Positions 16,992 through 30,241 of a DNA stretch of 64,000 nt are shown piece by piece. The notes beneath the pieces were generated by a model, which did not search any database, was not told where the DNA came from, and saw nothing but the letters and a program-made list of their open reading frames with translations. The position numbers and the translations under genes are program-made. Source of the DNA: Sphaerisporangium rhizosphaerae (GTDB lineage: Bacteria > Actinomycetota > Actinomycetes > Streptosporangiales > Streptosporangiaceae); contig NZ_JBHTCG010000004.1 of assembly GCF_042665155.1 (NCBI RefSeq), positions 62,001 to 126,000 on the forward strand, given 5' to 3'. How positions within the stretch are numbered: the stretch's first letter is position 1; each line of letters begins with the position of its first letter.

Positions 16992-18788
16992 ATGAAGGCC
17001 GAGGAACGCTGGCAGGCCAGGTTCCGCGCGGCACGTATGACCCTGCCCACCTGGGCACGGCTGGCCCCGGCCCGCGCCGTGTACCGCTGCAACATCTCCG
17101 GCGTGTGGGAGATCCACGCCTGGGACCGCTCGAACGGGGCCACACGCCAGGTCACCAGCCGCCCGCGCGGCACCTCGCACGCCGCCATCGACCCGACCGG
17201 CCAGTGGATCTGGTGGTTCTCCGACACCTACGGCGACGAGTTCGGCATCTGGATGCGCCAGCCGTTCACCGGCGGCCCCGAGCTGCCCGCGCACCCCGAC
17301 CTCGCCCCGGGGCACCCGACCGGCCTCGCCCTGTCGGCCGTCGGCACCGCCGCCGTCGGCCGCAGCAGCCGCCACGGCTTCCAGGTGTTCCACGTCCGGG
17401 TCGGCAGCGACGAGAAGCCGAGGATGATCTACGAGTCCCGCGAGTTCGCGCAGGTCGCCGGGATCTCGCTCGACGGCTCGCTCATCGCCGTGAGCCACAG
17501 CGAGCACGGTGACTCCCGCCACCCCGCCCTGCGCGTGCTGCGGCCGAACGGGCACCTCGCCGGCGACCTGCACGACGGGCCGGGCAAGGGCTTCTCCGGC
17601 GTGCGGTTCGCCCCCACCATGGCCGACCGGCGCATCCTCGCCCTGCACGAGCGGCGCGGACGCCGCGAGCCGCTGGTGTGGGACCCGGTGACCGGCGAGC
17701 AGCGCGAGATCTGGCTGCGCGTGCCCGGCGAGATCACCGCCGACTGGTACCACGACGGGCGGGCGGTGCTGATCGGCCACAACGACCGCGCCCGCACCGA
17801 GCTGTACCGCTACGACCTCGGCGGCGGCCACCTGACGGAGATCAAGACGCCGCACGGCGTGATCCACGACGCGATGCCCCGGCCCGACGGCACGGTCGAG
17901 TACTCCTGGTCGAGCGCGGCGCGGCCCCCGATCATCAGGGCCAGCGACGGCCACGTCGTCATGAACCAGTCGGGGCCCTCGGCCCCGCCGTCCGTGCCGC
18001 TGGAGGACGTCCACGTGGACGGGCCGGGCGGGCGCATCCACGCCCTGGTCTCGCGCCCGACCATCGGCAACCCGCCCTACCCCACGGTGTTCCTGCTGCA
18101 CGGCGGCCCGGCGGCGCAGGACGACGACTCCTTCATGCCGAACGTCGCCGCCTGGGTCGACGTCGGCTTCGCCGTCGTGCGGGTCAACTACCGCGGCTCC
18201 ACCGGCTACGGCTCGGCGTGGCGGGACGCGCTGCGCGGCGACGTGGGACACATCGAACTGGCCGACGTGGCGGCCGTCCGCGAGTGGGCCGTGAGCCACG
18301 GCGTGGCCGACCCGGACCGCATGGTGCTCGCCGGCGCCTCCTGGGGCGGCTACCTCACGCTGCTCGGCCTGGCCACCCAGCCCAAGTGGTGGGCGGCCGG
18401 CATCGCCGCCGTGCCGATCACCGACCACGCGGCGGCCTACAGCGACGAGACCGAGGGCCTGCGCGCCTACCACCGGGCGCTGTTCGGCGGCTCACCGCAG
18501 GAGGTGCCCGAGCTGTACGCGGCGTCGTCCCCGATCACCTACCTGGACGCGCTCCAGGCGCCGCTGCTGGTGCTGGCGGGCGAGAACGACCCGCGCTCAC
18601 CGATCGGGCAGATCGAGAAGTACCTGGACAAGCTGGATGAGCGGGGCCACGAGCACGAGGTCTACCGCTACCCGGCCGGCCACGCCAGCCTGGTCATCGA
18701 GGAGCGCATCCGCCAGATGGCCGCCCAGATCGACTTCGCCTGCAAACACCTCGGCATCCCCCAGCCCGACCCCGCCGCCTCCTCCTGA
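16992..18788 (+). CDS. S9-family prolyl oligopeptidase-like serine peptidase
   Basis: 598 residues. The N-terminal part (1-340) is a WD-like beta-propeller with repeated HxAIDPTGQWIWW-type blades; the C-terminal part (about 350-598) is an alpha/beta hydrolase. GASWGGY places the nucleophile at Ser450; Asp533 (GENDPRSP) and His564 (GHASLV) complete the triad, and LLHGGPAAQ forms the oxyanion loop. No signal peptide, so it acts in the cytosol on short peptides or acylated amino acids. ATG follows GGAGGGG. The 116-base upstream gap has an ATTCG-AATTA-CGAAT stem (16881-16895) near the end of the previous gene and TACTTA (16935-16940), a possible -10. Confidence 0.9.
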   Translation: MKAEERWQARFRAARMTLPTWARLAPARAVYRCNISGVWEIHAWDRSNGATRQVTSRPRGTSHAAIDPTGQWIWWFSDTYGDEFGIWMRQPFTGGPELPAHPDLAPGHPTGLALSAVGTAAVGRSSRHGFQVFHVRVGSDEKPRMIYESREFAQVAGISLDGSLIAVSHSEHGDSRHPALRVLRPNGHLAGDLHDGPGKGFSGVRFAPTMADRRILALHERRGRREPLVWDPVTGEQREIWLRVPGEITADWYHDGRAVLIGHNDRARTELYRYDLGGGHLTEIKTPHGVIHDAMPRPDGTVEYSWSSAARPPIIRASDGHVVMNQSGPSAPPSVPLEDVHVDGPGGRIHALVSRPTIGNPPYPTVFLLHGGPAAQDDDSFMPNVAAWVDVGFAVVRVNYRGSTGYGSAWRDALRGDVGHIELADVAAVREWAVSHGVADPDRMVLAGASWGGYLTLLGLATQPKWWAAGIAAVPITDHAAAYSDETEGLRAYHRALFGGSPQEVPELYAASSPITYLDALQAPLLVLAGENDPRSPIGQIEKYLDKLDERGHEHEVYRYPAGHASLVIEERIRQMAAQIDFACKHLGIPQPDPAASS

Positions 18789-18857
18789 CCGCCCGGACGA
18801 CGACGAAGGGCGCCGCCTCGAAGGCTCCCCGAGCCCGCCGGGCGCGGCGAGGCCGGA

Positions 18858-20414
18858 TCACACGGCTCTGAGAACCAGGATGGCGAGGTCGTCGGCGCTG
18901 GGTTCGATGGCGAAATCCTGGACGGCGCGGCGGATGCGCTCGGCGACGGCGCGGGCGGACAGCTCGGCGCATTCGGCCAGCAGCTTGGACAGCCCGCCGT
19001 CGTCGTCCAGCAGCCGGCCGCCCGAGCGGCGTTCGGTGACGCCGTCGGTGACGCCGAGCAGGACGTCGCCGGGCCCGAGGTGCACCTGGTCGGCGACGAA
19101 CTCGGCCTCGGGGAAGACGCCGAGCAGCGACTGGGAGGTGACCACGCTCTCCACGACGCCGCTCGGCCGCAGCCGCAGCGCCTCGGGGTGCCCGGCGGAG
19201 ATGAGCGAGAGGTCCAGGCCGTCGGGGGTGCGGCGGATCTCGCCGTGCAGCAGGGTCAGGAACCTGGCCCGCTCGCCCTCCTCCAGGATGGCCCGGTTGA
19301 GCCGCGAGACCACCGAGGCCACGTCGTACCCCTCGCGGGCCAGCAGGCGCAGCGTGTGCCGGGCCAACCCGGTGACGGCCGCGGCCTGCGGGCCGGTGCC
19401 GCAGACGTCGCCGATGGCGAACCGCCAGGTGCCCTCGCCGACGGCGTACAGGTCGTAGAAGTCGCCGCCGACCTCGTTGTTCTCGCCCGCCGGCTCGTAC
19501 ACCACCGAGTAGTCCAGGCCGGGGGTCTCGGCGGGGGTGCCGGGCGGCAGGAGGCTGCGCTGGAGGGCCCGGTTGGCGTCGGCCTGCTGGGCGTAAAGGC
19601 GCGCGTTGTCCATCGCGAGCGCGGCGCGCCGGCCGAGGTCCTCGGCGAGCTGGGCGACGTCGTCGGGGAAGCGGCCCGCGCGGCCCAGGCACATCATGCC
19701 GAGGCTGCGCCCGCGCGCGACCAGCGGGAAGGCCAGTGACTGCCAGTCACCGAGCTGGATCGGCACCGGGGTGAGGTTGTCCACCGAGGGGACGGTGACC
19801 TCGTCGAGCTCCTCGCGCAGGCCGTCGATGCGGGCCTCGTCGGCGTGCCACAGGTAGGCCAGGTCGAGCGGCCCCCCGTCGGTGCCGGTGGTGTAGACGG
19901 CGCACCAGGTGGCCAGCCGCGGCACCACGATCTGGGCGATCAGGGCGGGGACCATGTCGGGGTCGAGCGTCCCGGCGAGCAGGTCGCTGGCGTCGGCGAG
20001 GAACCCCAGCCAGCCGGGCCCCTGCGAGGTGCGCTTGCCGGTCCAGTCGGCCACCGGGCGGGAGGCGTCGCCGGCGCCGGGCAGGGCTATGCGGGCCCAG
20101 CGGGTGCGGTGCGCGCCGGAGAAGCTGACCCCCCAGACCGCGACGGAGCTGGACGGAGGGACCACCGGAACCTCTCCGGCCTCCTTCTCTCGCACCTCTA
20201 TCTGGAGTGAATCTCCCTGATGGACCCATACAATCTCAAAAGGGACATCGCCGATTTCGGAGACGAGCTCTCCGGTCAGCCGCTCGGCCTCCATGCTGAT
20301 GGGCGCGGCCGCCCAGGCGGTCATGACCTCGCGGGTGAACCGCGCGGCTGAGGGTAGGGCCGTCCTGCCGGGCGCGAAAGACGCGGCCAGCACACCCCGG
20401 GAAGAACTTGTCAT
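18858..20414 (-). CDS. GAF-SpoIIE phosphatase with RsbW-like head (OsaC-like)
   Basis: 518 residues from ATG 20414; a GTG at 20444 would add 10. Residues about 10-75 resemble the first half of an RsbW-type anti-sigma ATPase domain (FTREVMTAWAAA, AERLTGELVSEI) but lack its ATP lid. About 130-300 is a GAF sensor (WCAVYTTG, AFPLVARGRSLGMMCLGR). About 310-518 is a PP2C/SpoIIE phosphatase with metal-binding GGDFYDLY, GDVCGTGP, DGVTE and SADDLAILVLR. It is divergent from a HAMP-repeat hybrid kinase plus response regulator, exactly the osaC-osaAB arrangement known from Streptomyces coelicolor, where OsaC modulates SigB after osmotic stress. The role here is by that analogy. Confidence 0.85.
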   Translation of the reverse strand: MTSSSRGVLAASFAPGRTALPSAARFTREVMTAWAAAPISMEAERLTGELVSEIGDVPFEIVWVHQGDSLQIEVREKEAGEVPVVPPSSSVAVWGVSFSGAHRTRWARIALPGAGDASRPVADWTGKRTSQGPGWLGFLADASDLLAGTLDPDMVPALIAQIVVPRLATWCAVYTTGTDGGPLDLAYLWHADEARIDGLREELDEVTVPSVDNLTPVPIQLGDWQSLAFPLVARGRSLGMMCLGRAGRFPDDVAQLAEDLGRRAALAMDNARLYAQQADANRALQRSLLPPGTPAETPGLDYSVVYEPAGENNEVGGDFYDLYAVGEGTWRFAIGDVCGTGPQAAAVTGLARHTLRLLAREGYDVASVVSRLNRAILEEGERARFLTLLHGEIRRTPDGLDLSLISAGHPEALRLRPSGVVESVVTSQSLLGVFPEAEFVADQVHLGPGDVLLGVTDGVTERRSGGRLLDDDGGLSKLLAECAELSARAVAERIRRAVQDFAIEPSADDLAILVLRAV

Positions 20415-20535
20415 TACACCGTGCTTACCACAGTCGGCTGTCACACGCGGTCGATCGACAGGGCGACCGCACAGCGTCCTTCATGCCAGACTGGCACTAC
20501 TCCGCATCCCGCCCGAACAGCGTGAAGGAGGCTTC

Positions 20536-24722
<4,187 letters not shown>

Positions 24723-24723
<1 letters not shown>

Positions 24724-25349
24724 TGCCGGACAGAGCCAAGATCCTGCTGGTCGACGACCGCGAGGAGAACCTCATCGCGCTCGAGGCCATCCTCAGCTCC
24801 CTGGACGTGGTCGCCGTGCGCGCACGCTCGGGTGAGGAGGCGCTGAAGGCCCTGCTCAGCATCGAGTTCGCGCTCATCCTGCTCGACGTGCGCATGCCCG
24901 GCATGGACGGCTTCGAGACGGCCGCGCACATCAAACGGCGCGAGCGCACCCGCAACATCCCGATCATCTTCCTGACCGTGGTCGACAGCGCCCCCGACTA
25001 CGCCTTCCGCGGGTACGCCGCGGGCGCCGTCGACTACCTCACCAAGCCCTTCGACCCGTGGGTGCTGCGGGCCAAGGTGTCGGTGTTCGTCGAGCTGTAC
25101 AACATGAACCGCCGGCTCACCGAGCAGGCGGCCCTGCTGCGCGAGCGGCTGACCGTCGAGCTGCCCGACGGGGTGGGCGCCGAGGTGCTGCCCGAGCTGT
25201 CGCGGCGGCTGTCGGCCGTGGAGGACGAGCTGGCGCGGGTCGAGGAGCAGGTGTCGCAGGCCAACGGCAGTACCTCGCTGGCCGGCCCGGTCAAGGACCT
25301 CTCTGAGCGCATCCTGCACCTGCGGGCGGGCTTCGACGCCCTGTCATAG
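24723..25349 (+). CDS. Response regulator with coiled-coil output (OsaB-like)
   Basis: 208 residues. Receiver domain 1-120 with acidic pair DD (11-12), phospho-acceptor Asp55 (LLDVRMPGMDG), Thr (FLTVVD) and Lys (YLTKPFDP). There is no DNA-binding domain; residues about 125-205 are amphipathic helix/coiled coil (LTEQAALLRERL, LSRRLSAVEDELARVEEQV). This is the OsaB design, in which the output is thought to act by protein contact. The ATG overlaps the kinase stop by one base, so they form one operon. It probably receives phosphate from the hybrid kinase. Confidence 0.9.
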
Positions 25350-25407
25350 GCCGCGGAGCCGCGGCCGCGGAGCCGGTCGCAGGCCGCGGAGCCATGGCCG
25401 CGGAGCC
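25350..25407. repeat. Four copies of GCCGCGGAGCC
   Basis: Copies begin at about 25350, 25364, 25384 and 25398, with intervening GCGGCCGC. The cluster lies between convergent genes and could fold as a GC-rich terminator; no T-run follows. Confidence 0.6.
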
Positions 25408-25493
25408 ACGGCGCCGCATCGGGACCCCGGCACGGCCCGCCGCGCCGGCCAGGAGCCCGCGCGGCCCTTCTGTTCGCTGGGAGCGTGCCCGGG

Positions 25494-28076
25494 TCAGCGG
25501 CGGGCGCGTTCGAGCGCGTCCCAGAACCCCCGGCGCAGGGCGTGGCGCACCTCGTCGTGGAGCAGGAAGTCGATGGGCAGCGAGGAGCCCTGGAGCAGCC
25601 GCGCCTCAAGGTCGGAAGGCATGCGCGGCTTGCGGGCCAGCACGGCCTCCAGCCACAGGGCGGGGGCGTCGCGGGCGACGGACTCGCCGAAGTCGTGGCC
25701 CTCCTTGTGCGCGGCCTTCACCGCGTCGGCCAGCGTGGTGGTGCCGGGCGTGCTCTGGACGGGCACCGGAGCGGGCTGGGGGCCGGTGTAGGGGCCGAGC
25801 TGGGGCCCCGGGTAGGCCGGGCCGCCGGAGCCGCCGATGCTGTACTGGCCCGGCACGGCCGGGGGCTGCGGCGGGACGGGCGCGGCCATCGGCCCGGTCG
25901 GCGGGCCCGAGGACGGCGCGGAGTGGGATGACGGGCGCGACTCGGAGGCGTACCCGGAGTAGGCGGCGGGGAGCGCGGGCTGGGAGGAGCGCTGTGCGCC
26001 GGCCTGCGCCGAGGCCGGCCCCTGCGAGCCCGAGGCGTGGGAGCCGCCGCCGTGCGCACCGGTCGAGTGAGCGCCGCCGGCGCGGGGACCGGCGCCCGGT
26101 GAGCGCACCGGGAGACCGCTGGAGGTGGTCCCGCCCAGGCCGGCGCCGGACGGGCCCCCCTGGACCGCACCGCCGGACCGGGAGCCGCCGGAGGCGAGGC
26201 CGCCCCCGCCGGACGAGAGCTCCCCGGGACGCCCTGAGCCGGACGACGGGCCGGAGTCGACGCCGGCCCGCCCCTGCGACGCACCACCGGAGGCCGGGCC
26301 GCCGGAACCGGCGGAGGGGGCGGGTGTCAGGTCGGTGATCGCCGGAAAGCCCATGGTGAGCCCGCCGCCCGCCGACAGGTCGCCGGACGCGGGACTGGAG
26401 GGCATCGTGCCGGACGCCGGACCGCTCGAGGTCAGGCCGCCGGACGACAGGCCACCGGACAGGCGCGAGCCCTGGCCGTGGGAGTCACCCGCCTGGCCCG
26501 CCGTGGCGCCCTCCCGGCCGAGCGAGCCGGACCCGGCGGAGCTCGCGGAGCTCGGGCCGAGCGTGCCCGCACCGGCGGGCGGCCCCTGGGGTTCGGCGGC
26601 GCGCGGGCCCTGCTCGGTGGTGGAGGCGTGGTGGTCGGAGCCGAGCCGCCCCTGCCCGGCCGGTGAGGACGAATAGTCGCCGCCGGACCCCTGCGTGCTC
26701 TGGTAGTCCGGAGCGAGGGAGCCGTGCCCGGCGGAGCCGCGATGATGGCCGGACGGGCCCTGCCCGCCGGCGGCGCTCGGGTAGTCGTCGCCGGAACCGT
26801 GCCCGCCCGAAGCCAGGTGGTAGTCACCGCGCGCTCCGGACACCGGCGAGGAGCCCTGGTAGTCGCCGCCACGGGACGCCGGCCCCACCGACGAGCGCGG
26901 ATGGTCGCCACCGGAACCCTGCCCGGACGACAGACCCTGGTAGTCACCGCCGGACCCCTGCCCGGACGACAGACCCTGGTAGTCACCGCCGGACCCCTGC
27001 CCGGGCGACAGGGCCCGGTAGTCGCCGCCGGAACCCTGCCCGGCCGGCGAGCCGTGGTAGTCGTCGCCGGAACCCTGCCCGTCCGAAGCCAGGCGGTAGT
27101 CTTCGCGGGCCCCCGGCACCGGCGAGGAGGCCTGGTAGTCGCCACGGGACGCAGGCACCTCGGCGCCGGAACCCGGCACGGACGACGAGGGCGGGTAGTC
27201 GGCCTCGCGGGCGGCCTGCCCGGGCGGGGGAGGGTAGTCGCGGGAGCCATGCCCGCTGCCGGAGCCGCGCGTGTCCGGCCCCACCAGCGAGGCCAGCGAG
27301 GCGCGGCCCGAGGGGGACTGATCGTAGGGAGGGGGCGGGGCCGGGGACGGATCGGCCGCCGGAGGGGCGTGCGAACCGGCGGGAGGGGCGTGCGAGCCCG
27401 CGCCGAGCGCGTGGGGCGCCCGGGCCTCGGACGGCGGCCGGCTCTGGTGGTGGGCGCGCGAGCGGCCGTTGCTCACCGGCTGCGGCAGGCGGTGGCCGTT
27501 GCCGGAGGTGGCGCCGCCGTCGGCGGGCCCGGCGACGTTGCCGGTGACCAGGTTGACGTAGGGCCGCAGGTGGCCGCCGCCGATCTCGATGAGGTCGTCG
27601 CACTCTTGCTGGAGCGTGCGCGACACCGCCCAGCCGCCCTCGGCCGCGATGTGGATCACCGTGACGCGGATGCCGAGGTCCTGGGCGTCGCTGACCACCT
27701 GGGCCAGGTCCTCGTCGCCGCTGACCACGACGGCGTCGCAGATGGCGTTGTTGCGGGCGAGGGTCATCAGGTCGCGGTGGACCTGGGCGTCCACGCCCTC
27801 CCTGCGGCCGGGCCTGATGCGGGCGAGGCGCAGCTTGAGCCCGGGGAGGTCGGCGAGCGCGTCGTGCTCAGGGGTGCGCCGGCCCTCGACCGTCGCCTCG
27901 TACCAGTAACAGCGCAGCAGCGGCAGGTCGGTGCGCTCGCGCGCGAGCGTTGACAGCAGATCCAGCAGGCCGGGATAGTCCCAGGCGACGGCTTCGCGAT
28001 GGCGGGTCCCATGCACGGCCATCGCGCCGTCCGCCAGCAGATAGCCAGCGTCCACGAACAGCGCGCAGCGATCCAC
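25494..28076 (-). CDS. NYN-domain (PIN-like) protein with long disordered region
   Basis: 860 residues. Residues 1-170 are a NYN domain: CALFVDAGYLL gives the first catalytic Asp, HRDLMTLARNN the central acidic/His region, AVVVSGDEDLAQVV the metal-binding Asp pair. NYN proteins are Mg-dependent ribonuclease-like enzymes. Residues about 200-770 are Gly/Ser/Pro/Gln-rich with repeated DYxxSSxGQGSGG units. A conserved C-terminal helix block follows (780-860: ESVARDAPALWLEAVLA, LPIDFLLHDEVRHALRR). The ends match shorter actinobacterial NYN proteins; the giant middle is unusual. GTG start after AAAGGGCGG. It probably acts on RNA, with the disordered part possibly driving assembly (inference). Confidence 0.82.
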   Translation of the reverse strand: MDRCALFVDAGYLLADGAMAVHGTRHREAVAWDYPGLLDLLSTLARERTDLPLLRCYWYEATVEGRRTPEHDALADLPGLKLRLARIRPGRREGVDAQVHRDLMTLARNNAICDAVVVSGDEDLAQVVSDAQDLGIRVTVIHIAAEGGWAVSRTLQQECDDLIEIGGGHLRPYVNLVTGNVAGPADGGATSGNGHRLPQPVSNGRSRAHHQSRPPSEARAPHALGAGSHAPPAGSHAPPAADPSPAPPPPYDQSPSGRASLASLVGPDTRGSGSGHGSRDYPPPPGQAAREADYPPSSSVPGSGAEVPASRGDYQASSPVPGAREDYRLASDGQGSGDDYHGSPAGQGSGGDYRALSPGQGSGGDYQGLSSGQGSGGDYQGLSSGQGSGGDHPRSSVGPASRGGDYQGSSPVSGARGDYHLASGGHGSGDDYPSAAGGQGPSGHHRGSAGHGSLAPDYQSTQGSGGDYSSSPAGQGRLGSDHHASTTEQGPRAAEPQGPPAGAGTLGPSSASSAGSGSLGREGATAGQAGDSHGQGSRLSGGLSSGGLTSSGPASGTMPSSPASGDLSAGGGLTMGFPAITDLTPAPSAGSGGPASGGASQGRAGVDSGPSSGSGRPGELSSGGGGLASGGSRSGGAVQGGPSGAGLGGTTSSGLPVRSPGAGPRAGGAHSTGAHGGGSHASGSQGPASAQAGAQRSSQPALPAAYSGYASESRPSSHSAPSSGPPTGPMAAPVPPQPPAVPGQYSIGGSGGPAYPGPQLGPYTGPQPAPVPVQSTPGTTTLADAVKAAHKEGHDFGESVARDAPALWLEAVLARKPRMPSDLEARLLQGSSLPIDFLLHDEVRHALRRGFWDALERARR
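26938..27015 (-). repeat. 39-bp tandem repeat inside the NYN gene
   Basis: Units at 26938-26976 and 26977-27015 encode GSGGDYQGLSSGQ; the first is copied almost perfectly and related, more diverged units flank both sides. Shows that the low-complexity region grows by in-frame duplication. Confidence 0.85.
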
Positions 28077-28310
28077 GCGACACCGCCCTTTCTACATGGC
28101 CCAGGTCCGGTGGCAGCCGAAGCCCGGCCCTATCTCAGGGTAATGAAGCCACTGATCGTGCGAGGGTGAATCCCGGCGATTCGGCCCGCGCCTGACCATA
28201 TCGAGGAACGTTCACGCCAGACCGTATCAGTTTGCCTCCTATTACCGACCTGGGGTGATAAACGAGTGGCCCGCCGGTCGAGTCCATTCGGGACTCTCTA
28301 GGCTTGCCCC
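28077..28310. promoter_or_regulatory. Divergent region NYN/pyrE with GAGTCC-GGACTC repeat
   Basis: 234 bases, somewhat AT-richer than the flanks, holding both promoters. GAGTCC (28280-28285) and GGACTC (28291-28296) form a perfect inverted repeat with a 5-base centre, ending 14 bases before the pyrE start; it could be an operator. Confidence 0.4.
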
Positions 28311-28847
28311 ATGAGCGACCGTGAGAATCTGCTGGACGAGATCAAGAAAAAGGGCGTGGTGCACGGCCGGGTCGTGCTCTCCTCCGGGCGCGAGGCCGAC
28401 TGGTATGTGGATCTTCGGCGTATCACGCTGGACGGGGTCGCCGCCCCGCTCGCTGGCCGGGTGATGCTCGACCTCACCGACGATCTGGAGTACGACGCCG
28501 TCGGCGGGCTGACGCTCGGCGCCGACCCGGTGGCGGTGGCCATGCTGCACGCGGCGGCCGCGCGCGGGCGCGCTCTGGACGCCTTCGTCGTCCGCAAGGC
28601 GGGCAAGGCGCACGGCTTGCAGCGCCGCGTCGAAGGCCCCGACGTGGCGGGCCGGCGCGTCCTGGCCGTGGAGGACACCTCGACCACCGGCTCCTCGGTG
28701 CTCACCGCGGTGGAGGCGCTGCGCGAGGCCGGGGCCGAGATCGCCGGGGTGGCGACCATCGTCGACCGCGGCGCGGCGGCGGCGATCGAGGCGGCCGGGC
28801 TGGCCTACCGCACGGCCTACACGCTGACCGATCTCGGTCTGGACTAA
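28311..28847 (+). CDS. pyrE: Orotate phosphoribosyltransferase
   Basis: 178 residues. Converts orotate and PRPP to orotidine monophosphate, the fifth step of pyrimidine synthesis. VLAVEDTSTTGSS (about 118-130) is the PRPP-binding signature; LSSGREADWYVDLRRI and GGLTLGADPVA are the usual N-terminal PyrE segments, and FVVRKAGKAHG the flexible catalytic loop. The gene stands alone, not within a pyr operon, as is common in actinobacteria. It converges on the small anchored protein gene with 4 bases between stops. Confidence 0.95.
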   Translation: MSDRENLLDEIKKKGVVHGRVVLSSGREADWYVDLRRITLDGVAAPLAGRVMLDLTDDLEYDAVGGLTLGADPVAVAMLHAAAARGRALDAFVVRKAGKAHGLQRRVEGPDVAGRRVLAVEDTSTTGSSVLTAVEALREAGAEIAGVATIVDRGAAAAIEAAGLAYRTAYTLTDLGLD

Positions 28848-28851
28848 CAGG

Positions 28852-29388
28852 TCAGGGCGCCGGGCGGCGCTTGACGGTGAGGGTCTGGCGCTCCCCGGGC
28901 TTGCCTGGGGAGCGCGGCTCGCCGTTGACCTCGACGTACACGGTGGAGGCGTCGCCGAGCACCACGTCCAGGGCGGGCTGGAAGTACGCCGCCCGCTGGC
29001 CGCTGGACAGGTCGCGGTCTTCGACCACGTCGCCCCCGGTGACCCGGACGAACAGCGGGCAGCTGTCGGCGTGGCACTCGACGAACACGGTGGGCACCTC
29101 GGCGCCCGAGGCGGTCCGCGCGGCGGTCGCGACGGGGGACACGGAAGTGGACCCGGAAGTGGACGCGGATGTGGACGCGGACGGGGACGTCGCCGTGGAC
29201 GGAAGCAGGTCGGCGGCGGGGGCCGCGGTCGTGGCGGCGGCGCCCGTCGGCGCCGGTTCGGCGTCGGAGCTCAGCGAGCCGACGAGGGACAGGACGCCCA
29301 GCACGATGAGCCCGAGCAGCACCAGGATCGCCAGGCCCACGAGCAGCAGGCGGGCGAAGCCCAAAGGGTCGGACCTGTGGCGTCCCAC
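28852..29388 (-). CDS. Single-pass membrane protein with RodZ_C-like domain
   Basis: 178 residues, family not named. One transmembrane segment (about 12-37: LLLVGLAILVLLGLIVLGVL), a Ser/Thr/Ala linker (40-95), then a small exported beta domain (about 97-178) with FVECHADSCPLFVRV, a probable disulphide. The pattern VRVTGGDVVEDRDLSSGQ...VYVEVNGEP recalls the DUF4115 domain at the C-terminus of RodZ. GTG start; TAACCT seven bases upstream suggests a leaderless mRNA. It converges on pyrE. Not recognised beyond this resemblance. Confidence 0.65.
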   Translation of the reverse strand: MGRHRSDPLGFARLLLVGLAILVLLGLIVLGVLSLVGSLSSDAEPAPTGAAATTAAPAADLLPSTATSPSASTSASTSGSTSVSPVATAARTASGAEVPTVFVECHADSCPLFVRVTGGDVVEDRDLSSGQRAAYFQPALDVVLGDASTVYVEVNGEPRSPGKPGERQTLTVKRRPAP

Positions 29389-29395
29389 ATATCGC

Positions 29396-29432
29396 AGGTT
29401 AGCGCTTGTGCGGCCCCCGATGGCCGCTAACC
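29396..29432 (-). promoter_or_regulatory. Inverted repeat over a predicted leaderless promoter
   Basis: GGTTAGCG (29397-29404) and CGCTAACC (29425-29432) are perfect inverted arms enclosing a second stem CGGCC/GGCCG. On the minus strand the inner arm overlaps TAACCT, a -10 box 7 bases before the GTG start of the anchored protein gene. The position fits a repressor operator. Confidence 0.45.
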
Positions 29433-29527
29433 AGGAGTTCTTCGCGCACCGGCATGGCCGCCGGTGACCGCGCGCGGCGGCGCCGCGGCCGGACGTCCTT
29501 GGTCACCGGCCCGGTGACCAAGTGCGT

Positions 29528-30241
29528 CTAGAACGGCGGAGCAGCGTCGCGGTGGTGGCGTCCGCGGGGCTCGGTGACCGGGCCGGCGATCGGGTCGGTC
29601 ACCGTCTTTGGCTCTCTGCGGCTCTTGATGATCTCGCGAATGATCGGGATCACCGACAGGAGGATGATCACCGCGGCGCCGGGCAGGATGTAGTGATCGA
29701 CGTTCGGGATGGCATTGCCCGCGAAGTAGCCGATGAGCAGCATCGACTCGGTCCACAGGACGCCGCCCACGACGTTCCACAGGAAGAACCGGGGAGCGGG
29801 CATGCCGAGCATGCCGGCCACCGGGTTGAGGAACGTGCGGACGATCGGGATGAACCTGGCCAGCACCACGGCCTTCGACGGGCCGAACTTCTGGAAGTAG
29901 TGCTCGGCCTTCTCGACGTACTCGCGTTTGAACAGGCGTGAGTCGGGCCGGGAGAACAGCCGCGGGCCGGTCTTGCCGCCGATGTAGTGGCCGAGCTGCG
30001 CCCCCGCGACCGCGCACAGCGGCGCGCAGACCAGCAGGACCGGCAGCGGGAACGGCGCGGCAAGGCCGACCGAGGAGGCGACCGCCGCGGACGCCCCCAT
30101 GCCGGCGACCACGAGCAGCGAGTCACCGGGCAGGAAGAACCCGATGAGCAGGCCCGTCTCGGCGAAGATGATCGCCAGGATGCCGATGAGCCCGAAGGTG
30201 ACGATCCACCACTGGGCGTCGAGAAGATTTGTGAGGTCCAT
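29528..30241 (-). CDS. DedA-family membrane protein
   Basis: 237 residues. DedA/VTT proteins are membrane carriers; known members flip undecaprenyl phosphate or phosphatidylethanolamine. Visible marks: FAETGLLIGFFLPGDSLL (re-entrant loop with the key Glu/Asp and PGDS), GAQLGHYIGGKTGPRLF, and ARFIPIVRTFLNPVAGMLGM, the arginine-rich F/xRFxPxxRT signature. About five hydrophobic segments follow the family pattern. ATG 30241 was chosen because MDLTNLL precedes the first helix; the upstream open frame is non-hydrophobic and unlike the family. No strong Shine-Dalgarno is seen. It is divergent from fbaA, sharing a 250-base region. Confidence 0.9.
   Translation of the reverse strand: MDLTNLLDAQWWIVTFGLIGILAIIFAETGLLIGFFLPGDSLLVVAGMGASAAVASSVGLAAPFPLPVLLVCAPLCAVAGAQLGHYIGGKTGPRLFSRPDSRLFKREYVEKAEHYFQKFGPSKAVVLARFIPIVRTFLNPVAGMLGMPAPRFFLWNVVGGVLWTESMLLIGYFAGNAIPNVDHYILPGAAVIILLSVIPIIREIIKSRREPKTVTDPIAGPVTEPRGRHHRDAAPPF

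Noticed and set aside
26938..27060. Regularly spaced repeats that could suggest a CRISPR array
   Set aside because: Direct tandem, in frame, encode the low-complexity region; no spacers or cas genes.
26663..27953. Long plus-strand frames opposite the NYN gene
   Set aside because: Composition is the reverse complement of Gly/Ser/Pro codons; no domain or ribosome site.
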